Below, one piece after another: positions 11,641-23,149 of a stretch of 64,000 nt of DNA. Origin of the DNA: Ailanthus altissimus (lineage: Eukaryota; Streptophyta; Magnoliopsida; Sapindales; Simaroubaceae); the NCBI GenBank assembly GCA_946807835.1, contig OX327704.1:806001-870000 (forward strand). The letters are read 5' to 3'. The notes beneath the pieces were generated by a model that worked only from the letters and a program-made list of their open reading frames with translations, had not been told where the DNA came from and did not search any database. Every line of letters starts with the position of its first letter. Positions within the stretch are counted from its first letter, which is position 1. Position numbers and translations under genes: made by a program.

Positions 11641-12459
11641 ACTCTTATAAAAGGGGAAAAGAGGATTAGAAGTGGGACACTCTTTTTGAAAAAGGCAATT
11701 CTCTGTATCAAATATGATTTCACAGTCAAAGAACTTAAAGAATACTCTTTACATAAATTATAACCTTTCTAAGCATAACAAAAATACAACCTTCCTTGTT
11801 ATTGAAACACAATTCATTTCTAGACACTCATGCACTCTTTTATCATTTAATTAATATCTTGAGCTCAGAATGCTTTTCTTTGCCAAAGGACAAAAGTTTG
11901 TTTCATAATTGTGAGCAGTTAATAGTGTAGCAAGGTAATTTCTTATAGAGTTCATTATTGGCATCATTAATGGGAAAACAACTAAATTAAATACTAATTT
12001 TTAAAGTTCACATGATTGACATAAAGGAAAATGTCTAACTAGAGGGTAAACTTAAGTAATACAAAAATAGAGTTTATAAACATTCTAAGTGAGGTAATGT
12101 AGCAACTAGAAAAATTGAGAAAGAGAGTCAAGAACTGAGAGATTAATCAATCCTAATAGAATGGTACGAAGAATTGAATGACAATTTAGGTGCTGAGAAA
12201 TATAGTAAAGAGATCCAAAACACTTAAGCTCTGAGCATAGATGTTGTTGCACATCTAGGAACTAAGGAAGAATAGCCCTCTAGAGGTTCAAGATATATGG
12301 ATTGGGTGGACGTAAGAACTTTCATTATAAAAAAGGTGGGACAACTTTATGTGAAAATTAATAAAATTAGAGTTTCTAAGGATGTAATGACCATAACTAG
12401 AAGAGCAAATTAAGGCATTTATAAAAGCCATCAAGTAGAGAAAAAGGCATAATAAATTC
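11641..12459. other. Decayed retroelement interval upstream of a gag
   Basis: AT-rich. A plus-strand run around 12,080-12,300 (ELRDQ..., EWYEELND...) may be the N-terminal part of the gypsy gag that becomes clear at 12,460, but the match is weak. Confidence 0.35.
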
Positions 12460-12655
12460 TACATTTTGAATTCTCAAATGTATGATAGAACGTGATATCT
12501 AGAGGAACATATTTTCCATTTTAATATACAAATGATAATGAACAGGATGATGTATTAAAGTGCCTCACTTTCCTTTCTAGTTTGAAAGGTCCAACTCAAG
12601 CTTGGTTCAACTGGTTGAAGGAAAACTCCATATCCACCTTTTTTGAATTGATTGC
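12460..12655 (+). pseudogene. Gypsy gag, N-terminal half (interrupted)
   Basis: On the plus strand the core of the retrotransposon gag domain is readable: YLEEHIFHFN near 12,500, then after a frame change QDDVLKCLTFLSSLKGP and TQAWFNWLKENSISTFFEL to about 12,650. The spacing of the C..F..L.G.A..W...L..SI..F residues is that of Tat-type gypsy gag. The frame ends abruptly where copy B of the dispersed repeat begins. Confidence 0.8.
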
Positions 12656-14090
12656 GTTAACGTGTATATAAGGTGCATGCATGTAATTTGTGTACAAGTT
12701 GATTAAAACTCAATGCATGTTTAACAAGCAATTATGCAATGGAATTTAAATATTTTAATCAACATGCATACTCAAAATTAATTTAAGAATAGTATGAATA
12801 ACAGAAAACATACCTTTGAATAAATTCAGTGAAGAAATTGATTCGGAGCTCACATGAAACGATCCAATTGAATAATTCTAGTCCATAACAAGGCGGTGGG
12901 ATTACGTAGCCAAAATAAGCATTTATTTGAATTTTCGGTATCAAATTTGTCCATGATAGCTCAAACACTTTAAACTGTTTCTCTCTTTTGTTAACTATGG
13001 AAATTTAGGCTTATTTGAACAACTTTCAAAGTTTGGTTTATAAATGGCTTGAATTGGGACCAAAGAGCAATAATTACAAACTTTATTAAAATTGGCCTAT
13101 GGAAAATTGACACTTGTCTTCCAGGCATCCCTTGCATGAATACAAGTGTCATTCCACACTTGCTAGTTGTCATCTGTTCATGCTATGCATATGATATGTG
13201 TCACTCATGCATGAAGGCATTATGCCATGTGTCATTTTTCTATTAATTAACTTATTTAACTAATAAATTATTGGTTTAATACTTAAACCTTGACACATAT
13301 TTTTTTAGAGATCTTGAAACAAATCTTGCTTTTCAAAATTCTCCTAGATCGAACAGTTCGACCTGATCTGTTACCCCAGTGCTTAACAAGTACACTTTAT
13401 ATTTTGAGACTCCCTAGGTTCACACTCGTTTATCTTATGAAACACTTCTGCAAGTTCGTGAACAATGCCTCATACATATGTTACATATATTACAGAACAA
13501 AGCATTGAACTATACAAGTTAAGGTCAACTATATCTGTATAATCTTTCTGTCATCTACATCTTAGAAGAGTGGAGATATAGATTATGACCATCAAATCTT
13601 TATGTGCTCAATTGTGAACTTATCTCTAGATTTGAATTTTCGTAAAATAATATCGACAAACTCATTTGCGATATTATTTAAACCTACAAAAAACATTTTT
13701 TTGGGGTATTTGATTTTGGCCAAAAGACTTTCTGAAATATAATTCTCTACGCATTAGGATATATAACTCACACATATAAGTTGACGAATTCTATATCTAT
13801 GAATATCAGACTCTATAAGGATCGGACTATACCCAGTCATACCCAACGGTAAGACTTTAAAAGGTCTTTAACATGTGTGAAAACTAAAGTAAGGTGGATC
13901 ATTCATAAGCCCATCGTAACGCTTAGGTCAAAGGATCACAAATAATACTCCACTCGAGAAGACCATTTATTGACAGCTTTATAAGATGTCTATTGGAGGT
14001 CCTCATAAGTCTGTTCAGTACCCAATCTTTATTGAAATGATTACTGTTTATCAGAATGGCATATAAGTACCATCTCCAACAGACTACTTA
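12656..14090 (-). repeat. Dispersed repeat copy B, inserted in a gag
   Basis: The best-matching part, 13,280-14,060, is the reverse complement of copy A/C sequence (for example GGTCAAAGGATCAC against GTCCTTTGACC, and the GGGTATAGTCCGATCC block near 13,830). The right edge CTCCAACA at 14,075-14,082 would be a TGTTGGAG start on the repeat strand, a normal LTR start. The left edge is not clear and I saw no target duplication. It splits the gypsy gag at 12,460-12,655 and 14,100-14,700. Confidence 0.65.
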
Positions 14091-14710
14091 GTTTATCATA
14101 TAATATATATAGAACCAAAAGAAGAAGAAGACATATTAAAACCTCTTTTTCATGAAAAATAGAGAAAATAAGTCGACCAAAGCTTCCTTAACATGTTTAA
14201 TAAAGGGCTTAGTGAATTAAGAAGTTATGATATGGAGATAGCTACCCAACTTAATGAAAGGTGATAAAAACTTCTATAATATATTATCGATAACTTATTT
14301 AGAAGAATTTTTATTCATTTGAGATAATTAATTAGAATAAGAGCAATGGATTATGAGAGAAAAATATGAGGCAATTGTAGTTAAAGAAGCCTCTATGATC
14401 ACAACGAGAAAAAAAAAAGGAAGTTTCTTACATTAAGAGAGATAAAGTAGTAAAGTGTAACTTGCGAGGAAGAAAAGACTGACAAGAAAAAAGGAATATT
14501 TAAACAGTTAAGCCCAATCTATACCACAACAAAAAAATATTTGGATGAAGTACAAAGACTCAAGGATATTCAGTTAGTTGAAGCTAGAAATGGTACTAGA
14601 GGCACAAAGGGACCAATCTAAATATTGTGCCTTCCATAATGAACACTGGCATGAAATCAGTTCTTGTTGTTCCTTAAGAAATCAAATAATGCTCTAATTA
14701 GAAATGGATG
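14091..14710 (+). pseudogene. Gypsy gag, C-terminal half (interrupted)
   Basis: The plus strand continues gag-like sequence: a basic linker near 14,390-14,500, then a KYCAFHNEHWHEISSC motif at about 14,615-14,665 followed by SLRNQI. That matches the KYC.FH..HGH.T..C..L..qIE block of Tat-type gag (family knowledge). Stops are common. It ends where Athila-like LTR sequence starts near 14,715. Confidence 0.75.
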
Positions 14711-14714
14711 TTGT

Positions 14715-14935
14715 GGTTGTGTTTTAATCACAAAATTAAACATAAGTATATGTTATTATAACAAGTAATAAATGGACTTATAAAGTCAGATGTCGAATCC
14801 ATAAAGATAAATGTAATTATCAACCAAGTACTAAAATTATATCTTTTAAGTAATTATCAAAAAAACCAAATCTTCAAATTAAAAATATTAAAATAAACTA
14901 AATAAAGTGCTAAGCATCGCTGAGTAATAATTCAA
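14715..14935 (-). repeat. Athila-like LTR fragment (end of LTR)
   Basis: It is a diverged copy of 17,330-17,530: shared words are AACAAGTAATAAAT, TATCGAA-CCATA and CAACCAAGTACTAAAATT. It represents only the last part of the LTR. The rest of this 3' LTR seems to be deleted or lost in 14,935-15,190. Confidence 0.7.
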
Positions 14936-15189
14936 ATAATACATGCTTTCTTCACTATACCCAAGAAATAAGTGCTTAAAAATAGTGTTGAAATTAATTC
15001 AAGGTATAAGAATTATCTCAAGTTTCATCATTTCCTAGGGACTTGAAAAAATAAATTAAGCCAATATTTTATTTCTTATCATTGACTTATGATCATCATC
15101 ATAACCTAAGCACAATAAAAAAAAATTGACATGCAAAACAAGAAGTAAATAATTAATACAGCAAAAAATAAACACAGGGTAAGTGTTCT

Positions 15190-15225
15190 CTCCCCTAAAC
15201 TTAAATTTGACGTTGTCCTCAATGG
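15190..15225 (-). other. Conserved Athila-type polypurine motif
   Basis: The plus strand has CTCTCCCCTAAACTT, a short gap, and GTTGTCCTCAATG, i.e. CATTGAGGACAAC and AAGTTTAGGGGAGAG on the element strand. A close relative is at 30,045-30,095. Motifs of this kind lie in the 3' noncoding part of Athila-type elements. Confidence 0.55.
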
Positions 15226-15601
15226 AAAAAATAAAAATGAGAGTAAGAAACTTCCTTAGTAAATGAAGGTTTAGAATTGCAGCATTTGAATCTTAAATGT
15301 TATTGTGTTTTGTTGGTTAATGGGCCTTGTGGATGATTGTGTAATGATGTGGTTAATTGGTCTACTTGAAACTCTAATGTCCTTAAATAAGCTGCTTGCT
15401 TTGGATGCGATTTTCTTTGCTTTAAAGAAGGTCATTTGTCTACTTTATTTACTGCATAAACATCTTTTCTAGACTGATTTCTTTGCAATCTACTATTAAG
15501 GTCATGCACGTGTGCTAGGAGGGTCCATCCAATCTGAATTATAGAAATTGGTGTAGGGATTGTGCTGTTGATCTTGATAGTTCTCTACGTATTGCATAGC
15601 T
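15226..15601 (-). pseudogene. Athila-like gag, C-terminal part
   Basis: On the minus strand, 15,500-15,600 reads QAMQYVENYQDQQHNPYTN followed by FYNSDWMDP. This matches the NYV.N.....NPYSNTYN.GW..HP segment after the Athila gag domain. The part left of 15,480 is not assignable. The upstream half of the same gag is at 16,872-17,300, on the other side of an inserted LTR. Confidence 0.75.
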
Positions 15602-16866
15602 TGATAAGTGTAAATTATATCTATTATTTCCAATCCCTTAACCTGATTAATCGCTCATTTTAATAAAAAAAATTAGGTTTTTTTATATGTTTTATTATTA
15701 TTTTATAAGTTTGGAGTTAATATAGTAAAATAGGTCTAAAATCTAAAGAAAATAAGACAGAATATCAAATTTGCTAAAGTAACATGCTACAGTAAAATTG
15801 CTGCAACGGTGAACAGCATTTCACCCAACACCTAAAACTTTTTGTTGCAACTAAACCAATACTTATAATAGTAAGAGCATAAAATCACTGCAACGCATGA
15901 ACAGTACTTATAATAGTAGGAGTGAATAGTACTATGAACAATATGTGACAGTGATTGCACTATAGTAAAAAATAAATACAACTCCAATACTCCAATCAAT
16001 CCCTATATAAAGACCACTTATTTCAAACATAAAGGAGACACAACTAAGGGCTCTTAGAGCCATAACACATAGTAAAATGAGTAATTTTAGAGAGAGAATT
16101 AAGGAGAATTCAAGAAAGTAAGAGATTATTGGCAAATTTTTGGTATATCAACCAACTGAAAATTGATGTCTATATTGGCTTGTTTTTGGTTGTATCATGT
16201 TTATTTTATTTTGCAATCATAATTCTCTTGTTATCATGAGTTAATTTCTTTTCTAAGATTATTACTTGACCTCAATATGTGTGCTTAATTATTGGATCTT
16301 TTTAATATTTATTTGAACTCAATTCTTTATTATTCAAATTATTTATTCTTCATGCTTCATAATATCTGATCAATGATTGATTTGGTAATACTTTGATAAA
16401 TTCGAGAGAGAAATTATTATATTTAGACCTAGATAATTTGATGCACGATTGTAGAGCGATTTATAAGTTCCAATTTAGGATAGAGATATACCTAATTGAT
16501 ATGTATGGTTAATAAGATTTGTTCTTAATAAATCTTAATTTATGGCAATTACCATAAAGATATAGATATTTGACAAATTGAGATATACTTACTTGACCTT
16601 GAGAGAGACTTATGAATACATTAGTGTCTTAACTAATAAAAAGAATTGAATGATATTAATATTAAAAGGATTAATCTTTAGAAAACATATTGAAGAATAA
16701 TAATTAACCCTAAGTTTTATCTATCTTGTTATCTGTTTAACTTACTTGAGTTGTGTCATTTATTTTTTATTTTTTATTTTAATTAAATTAATTACAATTT
16801 AAAATTTAATTTTTTTGAATAATTATAAGAAAGGTATAATTTTAGTATTTGGTAGATAATTAAAAT
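15602..16866 (+). repeat. Inverted Athila-like LTR inserted in gag
   Basis: It begins TGATAAGTG and aligns in reverse with 17,430-18,778, for example the TTGGCTTGTTTTTGGTTGTATCATG and GAGATATACCTAATTG regions. Compared with that LTR it stops about 150 bp short. TAGCT stands directly on both sides (15,597-15,601 and 16,867-16,871), which looks like a 5-bp target duplication. Both flanks are minus-strand gag of the related element. Confidence 0.75.
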
Positions 16867-16871
16867 TAGCT

Positions 16872-17303
16872 CTAACCTTATTACATTATTTGAGACTCCA
16901 TCGTATTTGAACAAACCACAAATCTCTAAAAAATTTATGATATGTTCATTTGGATCATCGCTTGGAAGTCTAGTGAATTAAATTCAGTTTTTAAACATTT
17001 GGATTGCTCCTAGCTGAATTTAAAAGTAGTTGATGTTTATCATTGATCGGCATATGTTGGGTTGAATGCTACTAATCATTGGAATTGAATAATCTCTCAA
17101 AGATCTATGTTTTACTACTTGCTACTGAAAGTGAAATTAGTAAGCCATGATATAGATCTAAAAGGTCCTAAAAAAGACAAAACAAAAAGAATTAAAAGCA
17201 ACTATACAAAAATAAAATAAAAGAAAAGGGACTATATATATAAAAAATATTGGAAGTAAAAATAAGAAAGATTGGTATTAATATTGACAAAAATAAAATA
17301 TTA
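16872..17303 (-). pseudogene. Athila-like gag, N-terminal part
   Basis: The minus strand shows SDDPNEHIINFLEICGLF at about 16,900-16,960, then KYDGVSNNVIRLEL. This is the DPN.HL.NFLEIC.TFK..GV...AIRLRLFPFSL core of Athila gag, cut off just before its conserved end. Earlier codons (toward 17,300) are present but broken by two stops. Confidence 0.82.
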
Positions 17304-17321
17304 TCCTCAGTAATAGTGCCA
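17304..17321 (-). other. Primer binding site, Athila type
   Basis: The element strand reads TGGCACTATTACTGAGGA next to the LTR end. The usual Athila site is TGGCGCCGTTGCCGGGGA, so this copy has the same spacing with many G-to-A and C-to-T type changes, as expected from methylated-cytosine decay. Confidence 0.75.
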
Positions 17322-17324
17322 AAA

Positions 17325-18778
17325 ACTTATTATTGTGTGTTTTAAGTACAAAATTAAGCACAAGTATATACTATCGTAACAAGTAATAAATAGATTTATA
17401 AAGTTGGATATCGAACCCATATGGATAAATATTATTTTCAACCAAGTACTAAAATTGCATCTTTCAAGTAATTATCTAGAAAACCAAATCTTCAAATTGT
17501 AAATATTAAAATAAACTAAATAAAGTGCAGAATATAAATGATACAACTCAAATAAAATAAGAAGATAGTAATATAGAGAAAACCAAGAGTTAATTACTAT
17601 CCTTCAATAGGTTTTTTAAAGATTAATTCTTTACTATTAATATCCCTTAATTCTTATTATTGGTTAAAACACTAATGTATTCACAAACTTCTCTCAATGT
17701 CAAGTAAGCATATATTAATTTACTAACTACCTATATCTCCATGGTAATTGTAAGAAATTAAGATTCATTAAGAACAATTCTTATTGACTATACATGCCAA
17801 TTAGGTATATCTCTATCTGAAGTTGAAACTTTTAAATTTCTCAACAATCATGCATCAAATTATCAAAGTCTAAATATAATGATGCCTTTTTTGAGTTTAT
17901 TAAAGTATTTCCAATTCAATAACAATATTAATCAGATATTATAAAGCATTGGAATAAATAACTTAAATAATAAAAAATTGAATTCAAATAAATTTAACAA
18001 GATCCAATAATTAAGCACAAACATTGAGTTCAAGTAATGACCCTAGAGAATAAATTTAGTTCATGATAATAAGAGAATTATGGCTAGAAAAATAAACATG
18101 ATACAACAAAAAACAAACCAATATAAACATCAATATATAGTTGGTTGATATGCTAAATATTCACCAATAATCTCTTTTATATCTTGATATTCTCTCTATA
18201 AATTGTTCTAATTATGTTCTAATTGCTCATTTGGCTTTAAAGAGCCCTAAGTTGTGTGTTTTCTTAGGGCTGAAATGAGTGGCATTATATAGTTGTTTAA
18301 TTAGTATCTTTGAGGTTCTTTATACTAGTAAAAACCATACTGTTGTAGCGAAATTCTTCTGTATTATTTCAATGCCGCAAAACACATGTAGCGCTGCAAT
18401 GCTTTTTGCGACTAATTTGGGATATCTCTTTTAATCATGTCACTGGAGTGACACATTCTTTACCACTATAGTGGTTCAACGCTTGGGTAAAAATCCATCT
18501 CGTTGCAGTGAATTTGATTCTGGAATTTTTACTAAAGCGAAAATAACTTCACGACTATAGCGATGTTGTCAGCAATTTTGAATCTTTTGTAATTTGGTCC
18601 CAATTTTGCTGTTTGTTCCTAAAACGTGCAGTTTTGCTTCAATTTCTTTATATTTCATCTGTTTTAGTCCATTCTTATAAATAAACAATAAAGTCCATAA
18701 ATAGCTATTTATTCTCATTTTAATAACAAAACCTTAAGTAAAATAGAGATAAAATATATGACAATTAAGCCTTTATCA
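17325..18778 (-). repeat. 5' LTR of the minus-strand Athila-like element
   Basis: The LTR starts at TGATAAAGG (18,778 reading left) and ends near 17,325 beside the primer site. A GC-richer middle part (18,340-18,560) holds several copies of words like GTAGCG and CTGCAATGC. The reverse copy is 15,602-16,866. Confidence 0.78.
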
Positions 18779-19689
18779 GATATTTATTGCAATTCAGATA
18801 AAAAAACAACTCCAAAGTTGCAAGCGAAACATCATCAATTTCTAAAATCAAATATAATTGAAGCCATAAGTAAGAAGGGGTGACTCTCTCGTTGTTGAAT
18901 ATGATCTATGGATTATTATTTGAATTTATTTACTTAGAAGATCAGGACTAGTAAGAAAGGCAAGGAAAGAAAGAATAAGGATCCTCTAATAATACAATAG
19001 AGAATTGTGTTCGAAGGTCTTAGAAAAACCATAAACTTAAAAAGGGTCGGTGGAATGTGCAAGATTCCATGAAAGTATAATTAGCAAGGCAGGTAATGAA
19101 CCAATTCTTTATGGCAATGGTCTTTACCACTAAATAGAAAAGAAGATGACTAAAGATGCAAGTAGTTGTTTTGAGAGCAACCAAGCACCAGAGTTGTGGG
19201 ATAAATAGAAAAATCACCATCTATCGTAATGTTAATTGAGCAGAAAAGATCACCTTATCTCAAGAAGATTTAACTAGATTAATTCTTTTGCACCTCGATC
19301 CTTGGGTAATCAACCTAAACATAGTTGGAACTATAGTTTGAAAAATAAACATCTCTTTATAGAAGTTTTCAACAGAATAGTATTGAATAAGAAAGACATT
19401 AAAAGATGTACTACCAACTAATTTTATTCAAAAGAGAAAAGGTTTAAGTCAAAAGGATGATTACACTTCCTGTTATAGCACCTGAGAAAGAGTAGTTGAA
19501 GCACCAATAACTTACAATGTTGTTATAAGTTGTTATTGGATACATCATATGAAAGCAATGTTATATACCTTGCATTAAGTGGTCAGATGAGTTTCAACAA
19601 TAAGAAGATGAATAATGAGCATTATGGAAGATTAAACACAGTCAAGATAATGTTGTACCAATTGCCTTAAACCCTTAAAAGCCATGGAG
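18779..19689. other. Unassigned, likely decayed retroelement
   Basis: No confident gene. Short plus-strand runs near 19,280-19,340 might be the start of a gypsy protease region, but there is no active site. The 66-codon minus-strand frame at 19,020-19,220 is hydrophobic and without known similarity. Confidence 0.3.
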
Positions 19690-20045
19690 GAAAAAATGAT
19701 GATAGAGGGATTAAGATATTGTCGACCATAGTTTACCACAACTGGTCACCTCTACGGCCATCGACTACAACAGTTGGTCATTGTTGGCCATAATTTGTTA
19801 TGGTCATAACCTATCACCATTGGTCACCTCTGCGGCCACTATTTGCTTACCACTATCTGCCACCGTTGGTTGACGATGGTAGGATGTGTGTGATGAATGA
19901 TGACCTGCGATGGTAGGCGGTGACCAATTATGAATGGTGGTCTGCAGTAGTGGGTTATGATTAGCGATGGATAGTGGTTGGTGGCACTGATTGGTGGTAA
20001 ATACTGGTGGTGGGTGGTGACCAGCAATAGATGATGGTGACATGC
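19690..20045. repeat. TGG/CCA-rich degenerate minisatellite
   Basis: Short variants of (T)GGTCACC..TGCGGCCA and GGTGGTGACC-like words recur about twenty times. The first half (19,730-19,870) is CCA-rich on the plus strand and the second half (19,880-20,045) TGG-rich, so the two halves are partly inverted copies. Open frames across it on the minus strand are due to the repeat. Confidence 0.7.
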
Positions 20046-20699
20046 ATGCAATGAATAGGGTTCTATCGTTTCACCTTTTTGGATTTTTTTTTTGACATTA
20101 TTTAAAAATATTTATTGTAGTTCAGCAGTGAACACTTTTGTTATATGGGTTACTATAGTTCAAACCCAATTAATGGCATTTTAAAATCATTAACATGTGA
20201 TCTTAAATAGGATATGTTAATAAAATTTATAGTTCTATACATAAACATAAAATTTGAATAATTTAGTTAATTAAACTGTGTGATTTTTTTTTTTTTACTT
20301 TGAAGTCAAATCTTCAATCCCTCTTTCAATATTTAAACAATTTTGATCTCTTTTTAGTTAGAATAGTAAATTTTAAATTTTACCCTTTTTATTTTTAAAG
20401 TTAACATAATCTTACTTAAAAAAATGATAGAAATAAATTTTTTGAAATTATTAGAATTTTTAATTTATTTTCTTGAAATCTTACAAACTATATATATATA
20501 AATTCATTTTTTAAAGTGAGAAGTGCTTTTGCTTCCTTTAAAATATGTTATGTTTTTTATTGTTTTTTTTTTCCCTCTAAATCAAAGAAATTAATAAATA
20601 GATAAAACGAACTATGAAGCACTTTATCCCTTTTGTTAGAGCTAAAAAATAAGAATCATTAAAGTTTGTGAATTCTCTCTAACCTTCTAGAGATTTGAT
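20046..20699. other. AT-rich spacer before the LINE
   Basis: Long A and T runs with a short TA repeat near 20,492-20,502. No gene seen. The last 60 bases probably are the leader of the LINE. Confidence 0.5.
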
Positions 20700-20739
20700 T
20701 CTCGTTCGCTTAGAAAACTCTACTATCACTTCCTAAATT

Positions 20740-22419
20740 ATGGAAGACATTAAAAATTTATGGAATTCTTTCTTAATCGAAAATTCCCACAATGAGGAGG
20801 TCATAGGGATTCCAAATGCGATGCTTAAGAGACATCATTTAGCAGCAACATTTGGTCTTTTTGTTAAAGTTCTGACTAGGAAAAACTACCAATGTGATGC
20901 CTTCCAAAACATAATTTCATTTGGTCTCTTTGTTAAAGTTCTGACTAGGAAAAACTACCAATGTGATGCCTTCCAAAACATAATTTGAAATCTATGGCGA
21001 CCTGTTAGAGAACTGAGATTTCGATGGTTAGGCAGACACATTTTCTTGTGTGAGTTCGTACTAGAAGATGATCGGACAAGGGTGTTGATGTCTAAACCTT
21101 TGAACTTAAACAAATTCCTTTTAACCATAGAACCAGCCTTAAATGAAGACTCTGCTACAAACCCTACATTCGCCATGCATCCTTTCAAATCCAAGTGTAC
21201 AATTTACTGATAATCCACATAAATTTCGAGGCAATCGAACTAATTAGGAATAAAATTGATAAATTCTTAAATGTGGATACTGACAATTCAAGATCATGCA
21301 TAAGGAAGTTTGTGCATATTTGGGTAAATTGTCTCTTGACCAGCCAATACGGAGGGCATATTCCTTAAACTAGGATCAAATAAAAATCTGATATGTTTTA
21401 GACTTCAAGTATGAGAAGCTGCCAAAGTTTTGTACCTTCTATGAGTTCTTAGATCATGGCTATCAAGAGTGCTTACAATCATTCTTAAAATTCTTGAAAA
21501 AACTTGGTAACCACCATTATTTAGAAAACATCTGGGTGCTAGGAAGCTACAAGAGACAAAAATCCTCTACACTACGGGTCTAGAAAACTCAAAGGTGTTA
21601 GCAAACATATGTTCCATCTTGAAGAAGAAGATTACTGCATGTGAAATTAGAGGCCTTGAAGCTATAATTATAAAGAAGATTACTGAATGATGAGGGGCAT
21701 ATGAAAAGGACACTTTATTTTGTGGAAACTCAATTTTAGTGCCCTCAAAGAATCTTAGAGGCCTTGAAGCTATAATTATAAAAGTATGTGATAGGAGTGC
21801 CAAAAATTTGGAGAAAGCCTGGCAACGGATTCATAATATTTTTGCAAATGATGAAGAAGCACATGCAAATGAGCTTCTCAAGAATTGTGATGAAAGCTTG
21901 TTTAATAAAACCTCATAAATGGGTGAAAATGGATCTTCTTTTAGTGGAGCTATATCATCTACATTTGGTAAGCCTAAAACTAGTCATATGAGAGCATGTG
22001 ATGAAGAAATTATTTGAATGGTGAAAACTAGGCAAATGCTAGACATTTGCTTAAATAATAAGAAGGAAGCATGTGTTATGAAGAATCAAAATTGGAAAGC
22101 CAATAGTAGCATATATGCCAATCCACTTGCAGATCTTAGAACAAATAATAAAGAATCAAGTGAGAATAGAAGACATGTTGAAAGATGCTTAATGAAAAGT
22201 CATGTTGTTTCTGATGCTCCATGTACAATCGTGTTTCAAACATCCCTTGGCCCTAACTTTCTATTACTATATGGTGAAGGACTTGACTCTAGACCCATCA
22301 TTCACCTATATTTAGTTGTCTATAAAGTTAACAAAGGCTTAAGCAAAAGTTCCCGGGACATAGATTCCTATCAGGTTTTGTTGAAGGAAAATATCATTCT
22401 CCTTGTGAGATTAGATTAA
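20740..22419 (+). pseudogene. LINE ORF1 (DUF4283-like, zinc knuckle)
   Basis: The start MEDIKNLWNSF is the normal beginning of plant LINE ORF1 proteins. It is followed by the nucleic-acid binding DUF4283-like part (WRPVRELRFRWLGRHIFL..., about 20,990-21,120) and a knuckle region KYEKLPKFCTFYEF...HGYQEC at about 21,410-21,475, which keeps part of the ligands. The later part (21,788-22,419) is rich in K, N and S and continues in other frames. A 69-bp in-frame duplication lies near the start. In a live LINE the protein binds the element RNA. Confidence 0.8.
20849..20986 (+). repeat. 69-bp tandem duplication inside LINE ORF1
   Basis: Two nearly identical 69-bp units (about 20,849-20,917 and 20,918-20,986), both beginning with ATTTGGTCT and ending with CATAATTT. 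Because 69 is divisible by three, the unit adds 23 residues (FGLFVKVLTRKNYQCDAFQ core) without shifting the frame. Confidence 0.92.
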
Positions 22420-22429
22420 AGGAAGAACC

Positions 22430-23140
22430 CTAACCAAGATTAACCTTAAACCTTAATCTCTTTACCGACTGGAATAATATGGTTTGGCCAATTGCCTATA
22501 TCCACGATGGTTCAAAGGATTACAACCTCTCTTATTAACTCTTATTGAGAACTTATAAGAAAACACAATGAAGAACACTCAAAAATATCTAATGAATGAC
22601 GTATCTTTGTTCTCCCAAGAATAATGAACAACCAAACAATAGTTTCACTCTAGCGCATATGAGCACTTAATGTTTACATAGTTCTTCTCTATCCTAGAGT
22701 CTCTCTTAATGCTTATCAATTAATCTAAAGGATTTACAAATGTTTATATAAGGGATATTTCATGCCTACTAATTCCAAACCTAATTGAAATAAGAGTCTA
22801 TGCATTCTAGGAGTCCAAAACTCCCAAAAACTCATAAATCCAAAGTTGTCTCAAAACTGTCTGTGTCTCAAGCCAAGGAGCTAGCGCTGCAGTGCTTTGA
22901 TGTTTTATGGCTAGTGTTGTGACCCTGGCCTTCCGAAACTGTGGTGCTGAGTATACTATTCTGGGCACCACAGCATCCAACCCTTAACGTCATGACATCC
23001 AACCTTGTACCGAACCCTGCAATTTTCTTGCCTCCTTTCGAATCTCTAAGTCTCATTTCACTTTTACCTTGCACATTCTATACGTCGTAGACTTCTTATG
23101 ACTCTCCTATTTGATATTCTTCACAATCCTTGCCTATACA
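22430..23140 (-). repeat. LTR-like repeat inserted in the LINE
   Basis: Reverse-complement relative of 42,500-42,943: both carry the blocks AGAGTCTCTCTTAATGCTTA, GGTTTACAAG/TGTTTATATA and ATTTCATG in the same order. The middle (22,880-23,040) is GC-richer and differs strongly between the copies. It separates LINE ORF1 from the endonuclease. Exact ends and target duplication were not found, so solo LTR is an inference. Confidence 0.65.
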
Positions 23141-23149
23141 AGATTGTTG

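Noticed and set aside
19804..20051. Two His/Pro-rich minus-strand frames
   Set aside because: Generated by the TGG/CCA minisatellite.
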